A DNA stretch of 64,000 bases from Chloroflexota bacterium (GCA_024224815.1 JAAENC010000355.1:1-64000); one strand, 5' to 3'. Shown: positions 7,942 through 16,852, numbered from the stretch's first letter. The notes: a model not told the origin generated them from the letters alone. Numbers and translations are program-made.

Positions 7942-8016
7942 CTATGCGCAAACATCCCGTTGGAAACGAGTAGTGGTATTACGCATATTAGTGGTATTAA
8001 GGCGGATATTTTTCAT
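7942..8016 (-). CDS. Thr/Asn-rich leader peptide of the attenuator
   Basis: A 24-codon frame from ATG (8014-8016) to TAG (7942-7944). It contains Asn at 3, 7, 10, 13 and Thr at 8, 9, 14, 15, 16; the core reads NTTNMRNTTTR. An 18-nt in-frame near duplication (AATACCACTA twice) creates the Thr/Asn runs. The enzymes downstream belong to the pathway that makes Thr and other aspartate-derived amino acids. No Shine-Dalgarno is present; the promoter's -10 box ends 10 nt before the ATG, so the message probably starts 2-5 nt before the start codon and is translated leaderless. Too short for normal gene calling. Confidence 0.7.
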   Translation of the reverse strand: MKNIRLNTTNMRNTTTRFQRDVCA

Positions 8017-8026
8017 GTCGGGCAAA

Positions 8027-8055
8027 ACTATATCATTCTGAAGGGATGTCGTCAA
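8027..8055 (-). promoter_or_regulatory. Promoter of the attenuated aspartate-family operon
   Basis: On the minus strand TTGACG (8050-8055), exactly 17 nt, then TATAGT (8027-8032). Both boxes match consensus at 5 of 6 positions. Expected transcription start is about 8018-8021, a few nucleotides before the leader-peptide ATG. Confidence 0.75.
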
Positions 8056-8129
8056 GGAAGTAGTGGAAATCTGGTAAACATAGGGTATGTTTTCAAGATG
8101 TTTATACTGTGTAAAGTAGGAAGTGGCTC

Positions 8130-9213
8130 ATGTTAAAAAACTTAACAATTAGAAATTATCGTGTTTTTAAAGAATTTGAAATATCATCTTTGGCTAATGT
8201 AAATCTTATAGTTGGTACAAATAATTCAGGAAAGAGTAGCTTGCTGGAAGCGATTCATCTTTTGATGGGTGAAGATGTTCGCTCAAGTTTACTTCATTTA
8301 ATGAAAGAGGAGAATATGCATCAAGAACGACTGACCCTCGCTTTGACAGACCTGTTCGTGGAGGATACCAAATCTCGCATATTTTCCACGAACACATGCA
8401 GGGAATTAGTCAGATTGTTGAGATTTCATCTAACGGGGATATTAGTCTTGAAATGGCATTGCTTAGTTCGAGGGATGATCAAATTCAGCCAAAATTACCT
8501 TTTGAAAATGAAAATAATGCAATGCTAGATGAACTAGAGACAGGCTATCTCGGCTTCAAGCATTCGAGACTTGAGAAGCAAGTAACTTTACCCATAGATG
8601 AAGATGGATTAGTATCTGTGCGTAATGCTAGATACCCTCGGTCCCAATCAGTTCATTCAAAATTAGTTACGACGAACTACTTAGGCTATGATGAAATTGC
8701 TGTGCTTTGGGATGATATTCAGTTAACTCCGAAAGAAAAAAAGTTGTAGAGGCTTTACAAATACTTGAACCAAAAGTAAAGCGAATTGGCTTTACAAGTA
8801 GTAAGACATCTAATAGCGGTATTTTGTTACAGCTAAATAAACAAGATGAGCCAATTCCACTTGGAAGTATGGGGGATGGTATGCGTCGTATTTTGGCTGT
8901 TGTTGCATCCTTAGCGAACGTGGGTAGTGGAACATTGCTTGTTGATGAAATTGATACAGGACTTCATTATGCAGCCTTAAAAGATATGTGGAAATTGATT
9001 ATTGAGATGGCTTATAAACAAGAAGTGCAAATTTTTGCTACTACACATAGTGGAGATTGTGTTAAAGCGTTCAAGCAAGTGCTTGAAGAAACTGAAAAAC
9101 CAGATGTTGGAAAATTATTCAGGCTTGAGAGAGATGGTGAACAAATTAAGGCTGTATCCTATTTGGCAGATGAATTAAGCATTGCTGTTGAGCAAGATAT
9201 TGAGGTGCGCTGA
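8130..9213 (+). pseudogene. AAA/ABC-type (OLD-like) ATPase, broken by two frameshifts
   Basis: The pieces together make one SMC/RecF-like ATPase: N-terminal MLKNLTIRNYRVFKEFEISS and Walker A GTNNSGKSSLLEAI in frame 8130-8383; a middle part from about 8384 in a second frame; and Walker B GTLLVDEIDTGLHYAAL plus the H-loop ATTHSG in a third frame to the stop at 9211-9213. The breaks fall at homopolymers: TTTT near 8382-8385, and the A-run near 8732-8740 after which VVEALQILEP resumes. They are either real decay or sequencing errors. The DNA is clearly more AT-rich than its neighbours, suggesting transfer. The stop overlaps the next start (TGATG), so the two genes form a coupled pair resembling ATPase/TOPRIM-like defence modules. 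Confidence 0.75.
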
Positions 9214-9833
9214 TGCCAAAAGCAGAATTGCTTGTCGAGGGAGTAAATGACAGACATGTCGTTTGGGCTTTGTGTAAATTGTATGATATTCCCAAGACGT
9301 TTAGTGTTGAAGTTCCAAAAGATGGTGGCGTAGAAGCGTTGCTGAAGAGTATTCAGATTCGTTTGAAAATTTCCAATCTAAAAACACTCGGTATTATGCT
9401 TGATGCAGATCAAAATATAGAAAGTAGATGGGCTTCTCTTTGTGCTAAATTAGGGCAAGTTGGCTATACCGATTTACCAAAAGAACCTGACGAGAGCGGC
9501 ACAATTATTGAATGTGAAAAAATGCCTCGCGTTGGTGTTTGAATTATGCCAAACAATCAATTGTCTGGCATGTTAGAAGATTTTGTCTCCTACCTTCTCC
9601 CCGACGATGATAAATTGGGCGCAAAAGCTAAAAACATTTTAGCTGAAATAGAAGCAGAAAATTTAAACAAGTATCCAGATATTCATCATCAAAAAGCCTT
9701 CATTCACACTTGGTTAGCGTGGCAGGAAACTCCTGGTCAACCAATGGGGCTGGCAATCACAGCCCATGTATTAGCACACGACCAAGAAAATGCTCAGAAA
9801 TTTGTTGGATGGTTGAATAGGTTGTTTAATTAG
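9213..9833 (+). pseudogene. DUF3226 (TOPRIM-like) protein interrupted by an in-frame TGA
   Basis: MPKAELLVEGVNDRHVVWAL begins a DUF3226 protein whose acidic EGxND and LGIMLDADQN motifs resemble TOPRIM nucleases. The frame is stopped by TGA at 9540-9542, but the same frame continues at once with IMPNNQLSGMLEDFVSYLLP to 9833, where the family normally reads GVWIMPNNQ. The TGA thus replaces the Trp codon TGG by one base change. Neighbouring genes use TGA as a true stop (for example 9211-9213), so recoding is unlikely. Partner of the AAA ATPase by overlapping stop/start; both appear inactivated. Confidence 0.75.
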
Positions 9834-9849
9834 ATACTTGGTGCCTTAT

Positions 9850-9884
9850 AAAAAAACACTCCTTCTAGAAGGAGTGTTTTTTTT
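9850..9884. terminator. Bidirectional terminator between DUF3226 and sucD
   Basis: Poly-A, CACTCCTTCTAGAAGGAGTG, poly-T: a perfect palindromic stem flanked by A and T runs, serving the convergent ends at 9833 and 9889. Confidence 0.9.
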
Positions 9885-9888
9885 GACT

Positions 9889-10752
9889 TTACCCTAACAT
9901 ATCAGGCAACTCTTCTGGGTGTTTTGCAACGCGTACACCAGCTTCTTCGAGTGCTTTGATCTTGTCTGCAGCTGCACCAGAACCGGATTGAATGATCGCA
10001 CCTGCATGTCCCATCCTTTTGCCGGGAGGGGCAGTTTGCCCTGCGATAAAGGCTGCGACAGGTTTTGTCATTTTTGTTGCGATGAATTCAGCGGCTTTTT
10101 CTTCGTCTGTACCGCCAATTTCGCCGAGCATGACGACTTTATCTGTTGCGGGATCTTCTTCGAACATAGAAAGCACATCAATGAAATTGGTGCCGTTTAC
10201 AGGATCGCCACCGATGCCTACACAGGTAGATGCACCCATATTCTTTTGTTTAAGGGCATAAAGCACTTCGTATGTTAATGTGCCAGAGCGGGAAACCGCG
10301 CCAACATTGCCGGGGATGGCGATATTGCCGGGAATAATTCCAACTTTGGATTCGCCGGGGGTCAAAATGCCAGGGCAATTTGGCCCAAGCAAACGAGTTT
10401 CGATCTGGTCAATATAGGCGCGGACACGCATCATATCTTTGACAGGAACACCTTCAGTGATACAAACGATCAATTCAAGGCCAGCGTCGGCTGCTTCAAA
10501 AATTGCGTCAGCGGCAAAACGTGCGGGGACAAAAATCACGCTGGCGTTTGCACCAGTTGCTTCAGCCGCGATTTTAACGGAATCAAAGACGGGGACCTTC
10601 CCATCCATTACCCACTCGCCACCCTTGCCCGGGGTCACGCCTGCAACGACATTTGTTCCGTAAGAAACCATTTGCTGGGTGTGAAAAAGACCTTCGTTAC
10701 CGGTAATTCCTTGTACTAAAAGTCGAGTATCTTTATTGACTAAAATGCTCAT
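9889..10752 (-). CDS. sucD: Succinyl-CoA ligase, alpha subunit
   Basis: 287 residues, the usual length. Cytosolic TCA-cycle enzyme interconverting succinyl-CoA and succinate with substrate-level phosphorylation; the alpha subunit binds CoA and carries the phosphohistidine. Visible: N-terminal CoA-binding Rossmann part ([15 protein letters not shown]), [17 protein letters not shown], and the active-site histidine in [10 protein letters not shown] about residue 250. Starts 2 bp after the sucC stop, so the pair is translationally linked. The order sucC-sucD is standard. Confidence 0.97.
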   Translation of the reverse strand: MSILVNKDTRLLVQGITGNEGLFHTQQMVSYGTNVVAGVTPGKGGEWVMDGKVPVFDSVKIAAEATGANASVIFVPARFAADAIFEAADAGLELIVCITEGVPVKDMMRVRAYIDQIETRLLGPNCPGILTPGESKVGIIPGNIAIPGNVGAVSRSGTLTYEVLYALKQKNMGASTCVGIGGDPVNGTNFIDVLSMFEEDPATDKVVMLGEIGGTDEEKAAEFIATKMTKPVAAFIAGQTAPPGKRMGHAGAIIQSGSGAAADKIKALEEAGVRVAKHPEELPDMLG

Positions 10753-10754
10753 CG

Positions 10755-11891
10755 TTAAGCCTCCTTAGCAACCGCTACAGCTTTCTCTGCGGCCTCAGCG
10801 AGCGTTTCTGCCGTGATCATATCGGCATCGGCGAGTAAAGCGCGCCCTTCTTCTGCGTTTGTGCCAACCAAGCGGACGACCATCGGTACTTCTGGTTTGA
10901 CTTCTTCAATCGCCTGTAAAATACCTTTTGCAACTTCATCGCCACGCGTGATGCCGCCAAAAATATTGATTAGAACAACTTTTACTTTGGGGTCAGATAA
11001 TATGATACGGAAAGCTGCACTTACTTTTTCCGCATTTGCTCCACCGCCAATATCTAGGAAATTCGCAGCAGTACCGCCGAAGAGAGTCACAATATCCATT
11101 GTGGTCATTGCTAAACCTGCGCCGTTGACCATACAACCGATTTCTCCATCCAATTGAATATAAGCCAGATCATTTTCACGAGCAATTGTTTCAGATTCTG
11201 CTTCGGTGTCAAGATCGCGCATTTCAGCCAAGTCAGGGTGACGGAAAAGTGCGCTGTCGTCGATCAGCATTTTGCCATCAACGGCTAAAAGGCTTTCTTC
11301 TTCTGTAATGATCAGGGGGTTGATTTCGGCAAGAGTCGCATCGCTGCTGTTATAAGCTTTCCAAAGCCCATTCGCGATCACGCCAAATTCTTTCCAGTTT
11401 TTGCGGGGGAGCTCAATGCTTGCCGCAATATCTCTAATTTGATAACCCTGTAACCCCAAAAGCGGATTGATGTGCATTTTGATGATCTTTTCAGGGGTTA
11501 CGCGAGCAACTTCTTCGATCTCCACGCCGCCCTCGGCAGAAACCATCATCACGGGCATTCGTTTTTCGCGGTCATTGGTAATGCCAAGATAAATTTCGCT
11601 TTTGATATTTGAAGCCTCGTCAACCAAAACCTTGCGAACTGTAAGCCCTTTAATATCCATCCCCAAGATATTACCGGCATGTTTTTCTGCTTCTTCAGGG
11701 GAATTGGCAAGTTTTACGCCACCGGCTTTTCCGCGCCCGCCTACGAGCACTTGCGATTTTATAATCGTCTTGCCGCCTAAATCTTTGGCGATCGCATAAG
11801 CCTCTTTCGGTGAAACCGCAACCTTTCCCTTCGGGATAGGCACGCCATATTCGGCGAAAACACGTTTTGATTGGTACTCATGAATTTTCAT
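10755..11891 (-). CDS. sucC: Succinyl-CoA ligase, beta subunit
   Basis: ATP-grasp subunit that binds nucleotide and succinate. 378 residues from [16 protein letters not shown], the conserved N-terminus. A longer frame to 11927 adds 12 residues without family support, while AGGAG lies 7 nt before the ATG at 11889-11891. Visible: ATP-grasp lysines and glycine loop ([18 protein letters not shown]), [11 protein letters not shown] (metal and nucleotide site) and the C-terminal [12 protein letters not shown]. Upstream, TATAAT at 11940-11945 on the minus strand is a likely -10 box. First gene of the sucCD operon. Confidence 0.96.
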   Translation of the reverse strand: MKIHEYQSKRVFAEYGVPIPKGKVAVSPKEAYAIAKDLGGKTIIKSQVLVGGRGKAGGVKLANSPEEAEKHAGNILGMDIKGLTVRKVLVDEASNIKSEIYLGITNDREKRMPVMMVSAEGGVEIEEVARVTPEKIIKMHINPLLGLQGYQIRDIAASIELPRKNWKEFGVIANGLWKAYNSSDATLAEINPLIITEEESLLAVDGKMLIDDSALFRHPDLAEMRDLDTEAESETIARENDLAYIQLDGEIGCMVNGAGLAMTTMDIVTLFGGTAANFLDIGGGANAEKVSAAFRIILSDPKVKVVLINIFGGITRGDEVAKGILQAIEEVKPEVPMVVRLVGTNAEEGRALLADADMITAETLAEAAEKAVAVAKEA

Positions 11892-12014
11892 GCAAACTCC
11901 TTTTGCAATAAGGAAATGTAGAGACAATTTAACAGAAAGATTATACCATCGGGATGAAAATATTAAGCCCCTTTTTTGATGGATGAGTGATATTTATCTT
12001 GGATATAAATGACA

Positions 12015-12053
12015 GGATGGAGCGCACTTGTTTTGGGCTTGCTACCGTTTAAA
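12015..12053 (-). repeat. Dispersed 40-50 bp repeat, copy B
   Basis: GGATGG...TTTTGGGCTTGCTACCGTTTAAA: same family and orientation as the copy at 6438-6486, here upstream of sucC. It abuts a terminator hairpin on its right. Confidence 0.5.
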
Positions 12054-12055
12054 GG

Positions 12056-12091
12056 AAAAAGACTACAAAAGTTTCAAAAACTTTTGTAGTC
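12056..12091 (-). terminator. Terminator of the Agl23-like/NHL gene (ACTACAAAAGTC palindrome family)
   Basis: GACTACAAAAGTTT and its near-perfect complement AACTTTTGTAGTC form a hairpin, followed on the minus strand by TTTTT. Palindromes with the same arm sequence recur at 15754-15784 and 50522-50564. Confidence 0.75.
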
Positions 12092-12112
12092 TCGTTTTGT
12101 TGAAAAAAAAGC

Positions 12113-15100
12113 TTATTCCGGCAAAGTGAATCGCATCACCCGATGATTGCCCGCGTCTGTAACCCAAACATGACCTTCTGCATCAACCGCGACTGCGGCC
12201 ACAAGCCCAAAAGTTTGGTTATCAAAACCATAATCGCCCCAGGTGCGGATAAATTCGCCTTCTGTGGAGAATTGTAAAACGCGATAACCCTCAGGGTCTG
12301 CAACAAAGACAGAACCTTGATTATCAACCGTCAGGAAGGGTTTATTGTCGAGAGACTGTCCATACCAGGCACTGACATCCCATTGGTTAAGGGGGAAATA
12401 ATCAATCCCGTCTTCACTGGGGATAAAAGTCTGAATGCGTTGATTCCATGTATCTGTAACGTAAACAATGCCTTCATCATCAACGGCAACGCCAACTTGC
12501 TCATCAAATTCGCCAACAGCCATACCCGTTTGCCCAAATTCGGTGATGAAATTGCCATCAGAGTCGAATTTGACGATGCGTTTATTGCCTGTATCAGAAA
12601 CATAAACATTCCCGTCTTTATCCACGTCAATACCGCGCGGGCCCCAAAAAGCGAAGCCGTCTGCTGCTTGGCCATAATAGCCCCAGCGTGTAATGGGGGT
12701 TCCATCTGCGTCAAATTTTTGGACGCGGTGGCTCCATGTATCTGTGACATAAACGGAACCATCGGGGCCAACTGCAATGCCCCAAGGCTCGTTAAAAATA
12801 CCGCCAGACAGGTCTTCGAAAGTTGCATCGCCAAACTGTCCCCATGCATTGATGAAGTTTCCATCAGCGTCAAAATGCTGAATGCGGTGATTGCGCGAGT
12901 CGGCGACATAAAAAGAGCCGTCTGGCGCAAAGGCGATCCCGCGCGGGGCACTGAATTGGCCTTCGGCAGCACCATTTAGGCCGACGGTGAGATCTGCTGT
13001 GAGCGTAATGGTATTTTCTTCGTAGATGTCAATGGTGATTGTTTCGCTTGTCTCGGGAAGAACACCATAATTCCAGACTTGGGATGCAACATCTTTGCGG
13101 ACGTAAAGCCGCATTTTGTCTGCAGGGTTCCAGTCTGTGGGGCCAAAGCCGGTTTTGCCGGTTGCCTGAGCATATTTGGTGAAATCACGTTTTGCCCAGA
13201 TATCGATCACGCCTGCGCGAATGGCCGGGTCTGTGAAGGTCTCGCAGACCCGTGTGAAATCTTTTCCGCTGAATAGTTTGAAGACGCTAAATACGCCCGT
13301 GCAGGGATAATCCGCCGGGAAGAGCAAGTGAGAGTCTCTGTCTCTGACGAGACCATAATAATCCTGGTTGGGCCACCACATCCGAATATAGTCGCTGCGA
13401 TAGTAGCCGTCTCCGACGACAGGCTCGATCTTTTCAAAATTCTTTTCGTCTACAACAATAACGGAAGCTTCTCTAAGAGAGCGTGTAGGAGCATCGAATG
13501 AGCGCAGATTTGTGAAATCACGTAAATACCATACAAAGGGCCAGGAAATGCCTGTGTCGGGCGCGCTGGCATCGTAGGCGATGACTGCGCTTAAATCTCC
13601 TGTCGTACGCATGGAAATTTCCTCTGCTTGCGCCATGACATCTTTAACGCCCCGTGCGGCATGAGCGTAGACGAGGTATTCTTTTGCGCTGTCGTAGTTG
13701 ATGTAGGCGGCTCTGTAGGCGGCACGCGCTGTCCATAAGGTGAGCAAGCCAAAAAACACGAGCGTGGTTAAGTTGAGGAGGTTGTGCCATGTCCAATCTC
13801 GGAAAATGTAGAAGAGGCCTATCCCGCTGGCGATCGAAATAATCAGCGGCAGTAGAAATTCGCTTGTGGCTTGTAATTGAGCTAGACCTTTGCCCTGAAA
13901 TGCGCCGTTTGCGCCAAGAATTGTATTGATGAGACTGGTAAAGAAGATGAAGATGAGCGCGGTACCCAGCCATCCTTTTTTAACGCGGAGTTCATTCCAC
14001 GAAATATTTTTAACGAGATTGTTTAGCCCCCACGCGGTGAGCAGGATCATCGGAAGGGTGATGTGATAAGTGAGCCAGGGCATTCTTTCTCCGGCGTAGG
14101 AGTAGGCGATGAGACTGCTGAGAGACCACCAGCTTAAAAGGGCGAAGGTGGTGGAAGAATCAAAAAGGGCTGGCGGTTTGGGTGCGTCAATATATTCTAT
14201 TTCTTCTTTTACTTCTGAAGATGCTTTTTTCTTGAAGCCATAATAAACACCGACCCATACGCCAAGTGCGGGGAGAAATTCGTAGATGGGAATTTGAAGG
14301 GCGGCGTAGTAGTACCAGGGTTGGCCGCCACGCGCAACTTCTTGTTGCACCATCCAGTAGCCGAGAGAGCCGAAAATACCGGTGAAAAAACCACCGCTAT
14401 TTGTAAAAATAGTTGTAAAAAAAATGGTGAAAAGACTGTAGAAAAGCAATGCGTTTTTCCACCAGACTTTTGCTTTCCACCAGAGTCCAAGGCCAATTGT
14501 GATGCCAAAAGTGAGCAGAATGGCGATAAGAATTTGAATATAGTCTTGTGTCGCCATTCCGGCGAGTTCCGGGGCTGTAGTGGGGATGCTCCAGTTAAGC
14601 ATCTTGGAGACCAGCGGTGTAAGCAGGGGGATAATAAGTGTGCCGACGAGCATTAATAAGTCGAAAGAACGTTCGGCACGAATCTCTGCCCAGCCAAGCC
14701 CTTGAATAAGATAATATGCCGCAAAGGCGATCGTAGCCAAAGCTGCAATAGCCAAAACCATTGTCCAGGGGAAGGATGTTGAGCCAGCGGCTGCCATGGG
14801 CGAATCTGCCATCGGATTGGCTGGCGCGGCAGGCTCTGTAGCCATAGGTGCGCTCTCTCCCGAAGAGAGAAAAGCTGCGCCCAGCGCGCCGCCAATAAGA
14901 AGGAGCGCAACCGTGATCAGGGTGATAAAAGCGTTGCGGCTGCTTTCATCTTTCCAGCTTTTGGCAATCAGTTTCCAGAAAAAGTGGAAAGCAAGGAAAA
15001 GAAGCAGTTGAGCGACGTAGATATAGGCCGTTTCTTTGGATGTAAAATTGATCATTAAACTGATCGTAAGCCAATAAAAATAACGCTTTTCTCCGCTTTG

Positions 15101-15586
15101 CAGATAGCGCAAAACAGCGAGGAACATCAACATTCCTGCGAAGCCGCTAAAGGGTTCGTTGCGTACATATCGCCCGTAAAAAAGCATATAGGGCGAGACA
15201 AGTATCAGTACGCCAGCAATGAGCGCACCGGCTTTACCGAGATAAGATCGCCAATACCAGAGCATCCAAATTGTGGCGATATTAAAGATCACGCCCGGGA
15301 TGCGGGCTGTAAAATCACTTACGCCAAAGAGAAAATAGCTCAGGGCGAGTAAATGAAATTGAAAAGGCCCGTGCATCATCGGCGTGTGCTGATAACCATC
15401 ACCTTTGTAAAGCAGCCACGAAAAATAAGTGTGCAAACTTTCGTCATGGCTCATCACGCGGGTGCCGAGGTCGTAAAATCGGCTCAGCAGCGCGAGAATA
15501 ATGATCAGGGCAAAGAGAAATACTTCGCCGGTAATGGCGGGGATGGAAGCAATTAAGGGGCGTTCGAGGAAGTTTTTTTCTTTCAT
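12113..15586 (-). CDS. Agl23/PMT-like polytopic membrane protein (TIGR03663 family) with C-terminal NHL propeller
   Basis: 1157 residues. N-terminal two thirds are a GT-C/PMT_2-type membrane protein: a first transmembrane helix, the MSHDESLHTYFSWLLYKGDG loop with an acidic DE pair that usually carries catalysis in this fold, then about a dozen hydrophobic segments to residue about 700. After a soluble part, residues about 870-1157 contain five to six NHL repeats (APDGSFYVADSRNHRIQHFD, GPDGSVYVTDTWSHRVQKFD and similar), forming an extracytoplasmic propeller. The archaeal namesake is associated with lipid-linked glycan handling. Substrate is unknown; polyprenyl-linked sugar transfer is the best guess. 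Monocistronic, ended by the 12056-12091 hairpin. Confidence 0.8.
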   Translation of the reverse strand: MKEKNFLERPLIASIPAITGEVFLFALIIILALLSRFYDLGTRVMSHDESLHTYFSWLLYKGDGYQHTPMMHGPFQFHLLALSYFLFGVSDFTARIPGVIFNIATIWMLWYWRSYLGKAGALIAGVLILVSPYMLFYGRYVRNEPFSGFAGMLMFLAVLRYLQSGEKRYFYWLTISLMINFTSKETAYIYVAQLLLFLAFHFFWKLIAKSWKDESSRNAFITLITVALLLIGGALGAAFLSSGESAPMATEPAAPANPMADSPMAAAGSTSFPWTMVLAIAALATIAFAAYYLIQGLGWAEIRAERSFDLLMLVGTLIIPLLTPLVSKMLNWSIPTTAPELAGMATQDYIQILIAILLTFGITIGLGLWWKAKVWWKNALLFYSLFTIFFTTIFTNSGGFFTGIFGSLGYWMVQQEVARGGQPWYYYAALQIPIYEFLPALGVWVGVYYGFKKKASSEVKEEIEYIDAPKPPALFDSSTTFALLSWWSLSSLIAYSYAGERMPWLTYHITLPMILLTAWGLNNLVKNISWNELRVKKGWLGTALIFIFFTSLINTILGANGAFQGKGLAQLQATSEFLLPLIISIASGIGLFYIFRDWTWHNLLNLTTLVFFGLLTLWTARAAYRAAYINYDSAKEYLVYAHAARGVKDVMAQAEEISMRTTGDLSAVIAYDASAPDTGISWPFVWYLRDFTNLRSFDAPTRSLREASVIVVDEKNFEKIEPVVGDGYYRSDYIRMWWPNQDYYGLVRDRDSHLLFPADYPCTGVFSVFKLFSGKDFTRVCETFTDPAIRAGVIDIWAKRDFTKYAQATGKTGFGPTDWNPADKMRLYVRKDVASQVWNYGVLPETSETITIDIYEENTITLTADLTVGLNGAAEGQFSAPRGIAFAPDGSFYVADSRNHRIQHFDADGNFINAWGQFGDATFEDLSGGIFNEPWGIAVGPDGSVYVTDTWSHRVQKFDADGTPITRWGYYGQAADGFAFWGPRGIDVDKDGNVYVSDTGNKRIVKFDSDGNFITEFGQTGMAVGEFDEQVGVAVDDEGIVYVTDTWNQRIQTFIPSEDGIDYFPLNQWDVSAWYGQSLDNKPFLTVDNQGSVFVADPEGYRVLQFSTEGEFIRTWGDYGFDNQTFGLVAAVAVDAEGHVWVTDAGNHRVMRFTLPE

Positions 15587-15682
15587 AAGGAATTAGTCGT
15601 TTTTTTTATTTTATTTTGAAAAAGATGATAAAAGCGTATCACATCTTACTTAAATTAATATAAATTATTTGTTTTCAAAAAT

Positions 15683-15729
15683 GGATTATAAGACAGCTTC
15701 GCGCCTGATTTAGGCTTGCGTGGCGTTGA
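15683..15729 (-). repeat. Dispersed 40-50 bp repeat, copy C
   Basis: GGATTATAAGACAGCTTCGC then GCCTGATTTAGGCTTGCG; most diverged at its right end. It lies about 100 bp upstream of the start at 15586, in the same orientation as the other copies. Confidence 0.5.
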
Positions 15730-15753
15730 TTGGCATTTTCTCGTACGAAGAAA

Positions 15754-15784
15754 GACTACAAAAGTCTTTAAGACTTTTGTAGTC
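15754..15784. repeat. Palindrome after rlmN (ACTACAAAAGTC family)
   Basis: Two complementary arms of 15 bp (GACTACAAAAGTCTT and AAGACTTTTGTAGTC) around a single central base. It lies 7 bp beyond the rlmN stop and could terminate rlmN, although the U-tract on the minus strand is interrupted (TCTTTCTTCG). Confidence 0.65.
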
Positions 15785-15790
15785 TGCTAT

Positions 15791-16840
15791 TTAATTTCGA
15801 CTTGCTAACTGACCGCAACCTGCCTGGATATCGATGCCACGATGAGCGCGGATAGAACAAGAGATACCTTGTTCTTCGAGCGCATCTTTAAATATTTTGG
15901 CTCGATCGCTTCCTGCACCGCGACCGTGATATCCGCGGGTGGGATTAAGCGGAATCGCGTTGACGTGGCAGAGCAATCCTTTTAATTTACGTGCCAAAAT
16001 AAAGGCTTGTTCGGGCGTATCGTTAACGCCTTCGATCAGCGCCCATTCAAAAGTAATTTGCCGATGAGTTGTATCTACATAATGGCGGCAGGCTTCGAGC
16101 AATTTGTTAATTGGGTGTTTATCGTTGATCGGGAGCATGGATGAGCGCAGATCGTCATCAGCGGCATGCAGTGAAATGGCGAGATTATATTGTAGATTCT
16201 CTTCGGCAAATTTCCAGATCATCGGAACCAATCCCACGGTCGAGATGGTGAAGCGACGCGCGCCGAAGGCGAATCCATCCGCATCGTTTAAGCGGGCTAA
16301 GGCTTTCAGGGTTTCATCGTAATTATGAAAAGGTTCGCCCATCCCCATCACGACGACGTTGGTTAAATTTTCGCCAATATCCTGAAGGTGACGCGCGGCA
16401 TAAATGACTTGCGCGACAATTTCGCCGCTGCTAAGCTGACGTTTAAATCCCATTTGCCCGGTGGCGCAGAATTTGCAGCCCATCCCACAGCCGACTTGGG
16501 TGGAGATGCAGACGGTATTTCTGTCTTGGCCTTCTTCGCGCTCATAGTGCATGACGACGGTTTCGATTTTTTGGCCATCGTGCAATTCGTAGAGAGTCTT
16601 TTGAGTGTCGCCGTCTTTGGATTCCTGTATTTGTACAGGCTTCAGGACATCAAAAGTGAGTAGTTCGCCCATCTTTTCGCGCAGCGATTTGGGTAGGTTG
16701 CTGAACTCATCCGGTTTGAGCCAGAGATTTTTATAGATGCCTTCCCAAATTTGTTTGCCACGATATTTAGGCTCGCCCCAGCTTTTAATGCGGGCGGCAA
16801 ATTCGGTAAAGTCGAAGTCGTAGAGTAGAGGTGTTTTCAT
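15791..16840 (-). CDS. rlmN: Dual-specificity RNA methyltransferase RlmN
   Basis: Radical-SAM enzyme that methylates C2 of A2503 in 23S rRNA and A37 in some tRNAs. 349 residues, normal length. Visible: the iron-sulfur motif in VGCGMGCKFCATGQMGF (CX3CX2C), GMGEPFHNYDE, the NLAISLHAADDDLR segment, and the C-terminal catalytic cysteine in QAGCGQLA that carries the methyl group. No clear Shine-Dalgarno precedes the ATG at 16838-16840. Single gene, with a GTAGGGGCGACCC repeat upstream. Confidence 0.96.
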   Translation of the reverse strand: MKTPLLYDFDFTEFAARIKSWGEPKYRGKQIWEGIYKNLWLKPDEFSNLPKSLREKMGELLTFDVLKPVQIQESKDGDTQKTLYELHDGQKIETVVMHYEREEGQDRNTVCISTQVGCGMGCKFCATGQMGFKRQLSSGEIVAQVIYAARHLQDIGENLTNVVVMGMGEPFHNYDETLKALARLNDADGFAFGARRFTISTVGLVPMIWKFAEENLQYNLAISLHAADDDLRSSMLPINDKHPINKLLEACRHYVDTTHRQITFEWALIEGVNDTPEQAFILARKLKGLLCHVNAIPLNPTRGYHGRGAGSDRAKIFKDALEEQGISCSIRAHRGIDIQAGCGQLASRN

Positions 16841-16852
16841 AAGTTTTTGCCT

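Larger units (their letters stand above)
7870..8016 (-). promoter_or_regulatory. Threonine-operon-like transcription attenuator (leader RNA)
   Basis: Three parts fit together. A Thr/Asn-rich leader peptide occupies 7942-8016. CGGGATGTTT at 7950-7959 (its codons 20-23) is complementary over 10 consecutive pairs, one G-U, to AAACGTCCCG, the 5' side of the terminator. The terminator follows at 7870-7901. A ribosome finishing the peptide would cover the 7950-7959 segment and let the terminator form; one stalled at the Thr codons would leave it free to make the antiterminator. This is the classical Thr attenuation logic without a separate 1:2 pause hairpin. Confidence 0.75.

Noticed and set aside
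7861-8016. Lysine, SAM or T-box riboswitch as the explanation for the leader terminator
   Set aside because: No T-box sequence, K-turn or conserved lysine/SAM aptamer blocks are visible, and the leader is only about 150 nt with a short peptide that accounts for the antiterminator segment.
9213-9833. Use of TGA as a tryptophan codon
   Set aside because: Several intact genes end at TGA with correct lengths, so the internal TGA is better explained by mutation.
12317-12979. Long plus-strand frame opposite the NHL repeats
   Set aside because: A shadow created by the repeated codons of the propeller; no Shine-Dalgarno and no family match.
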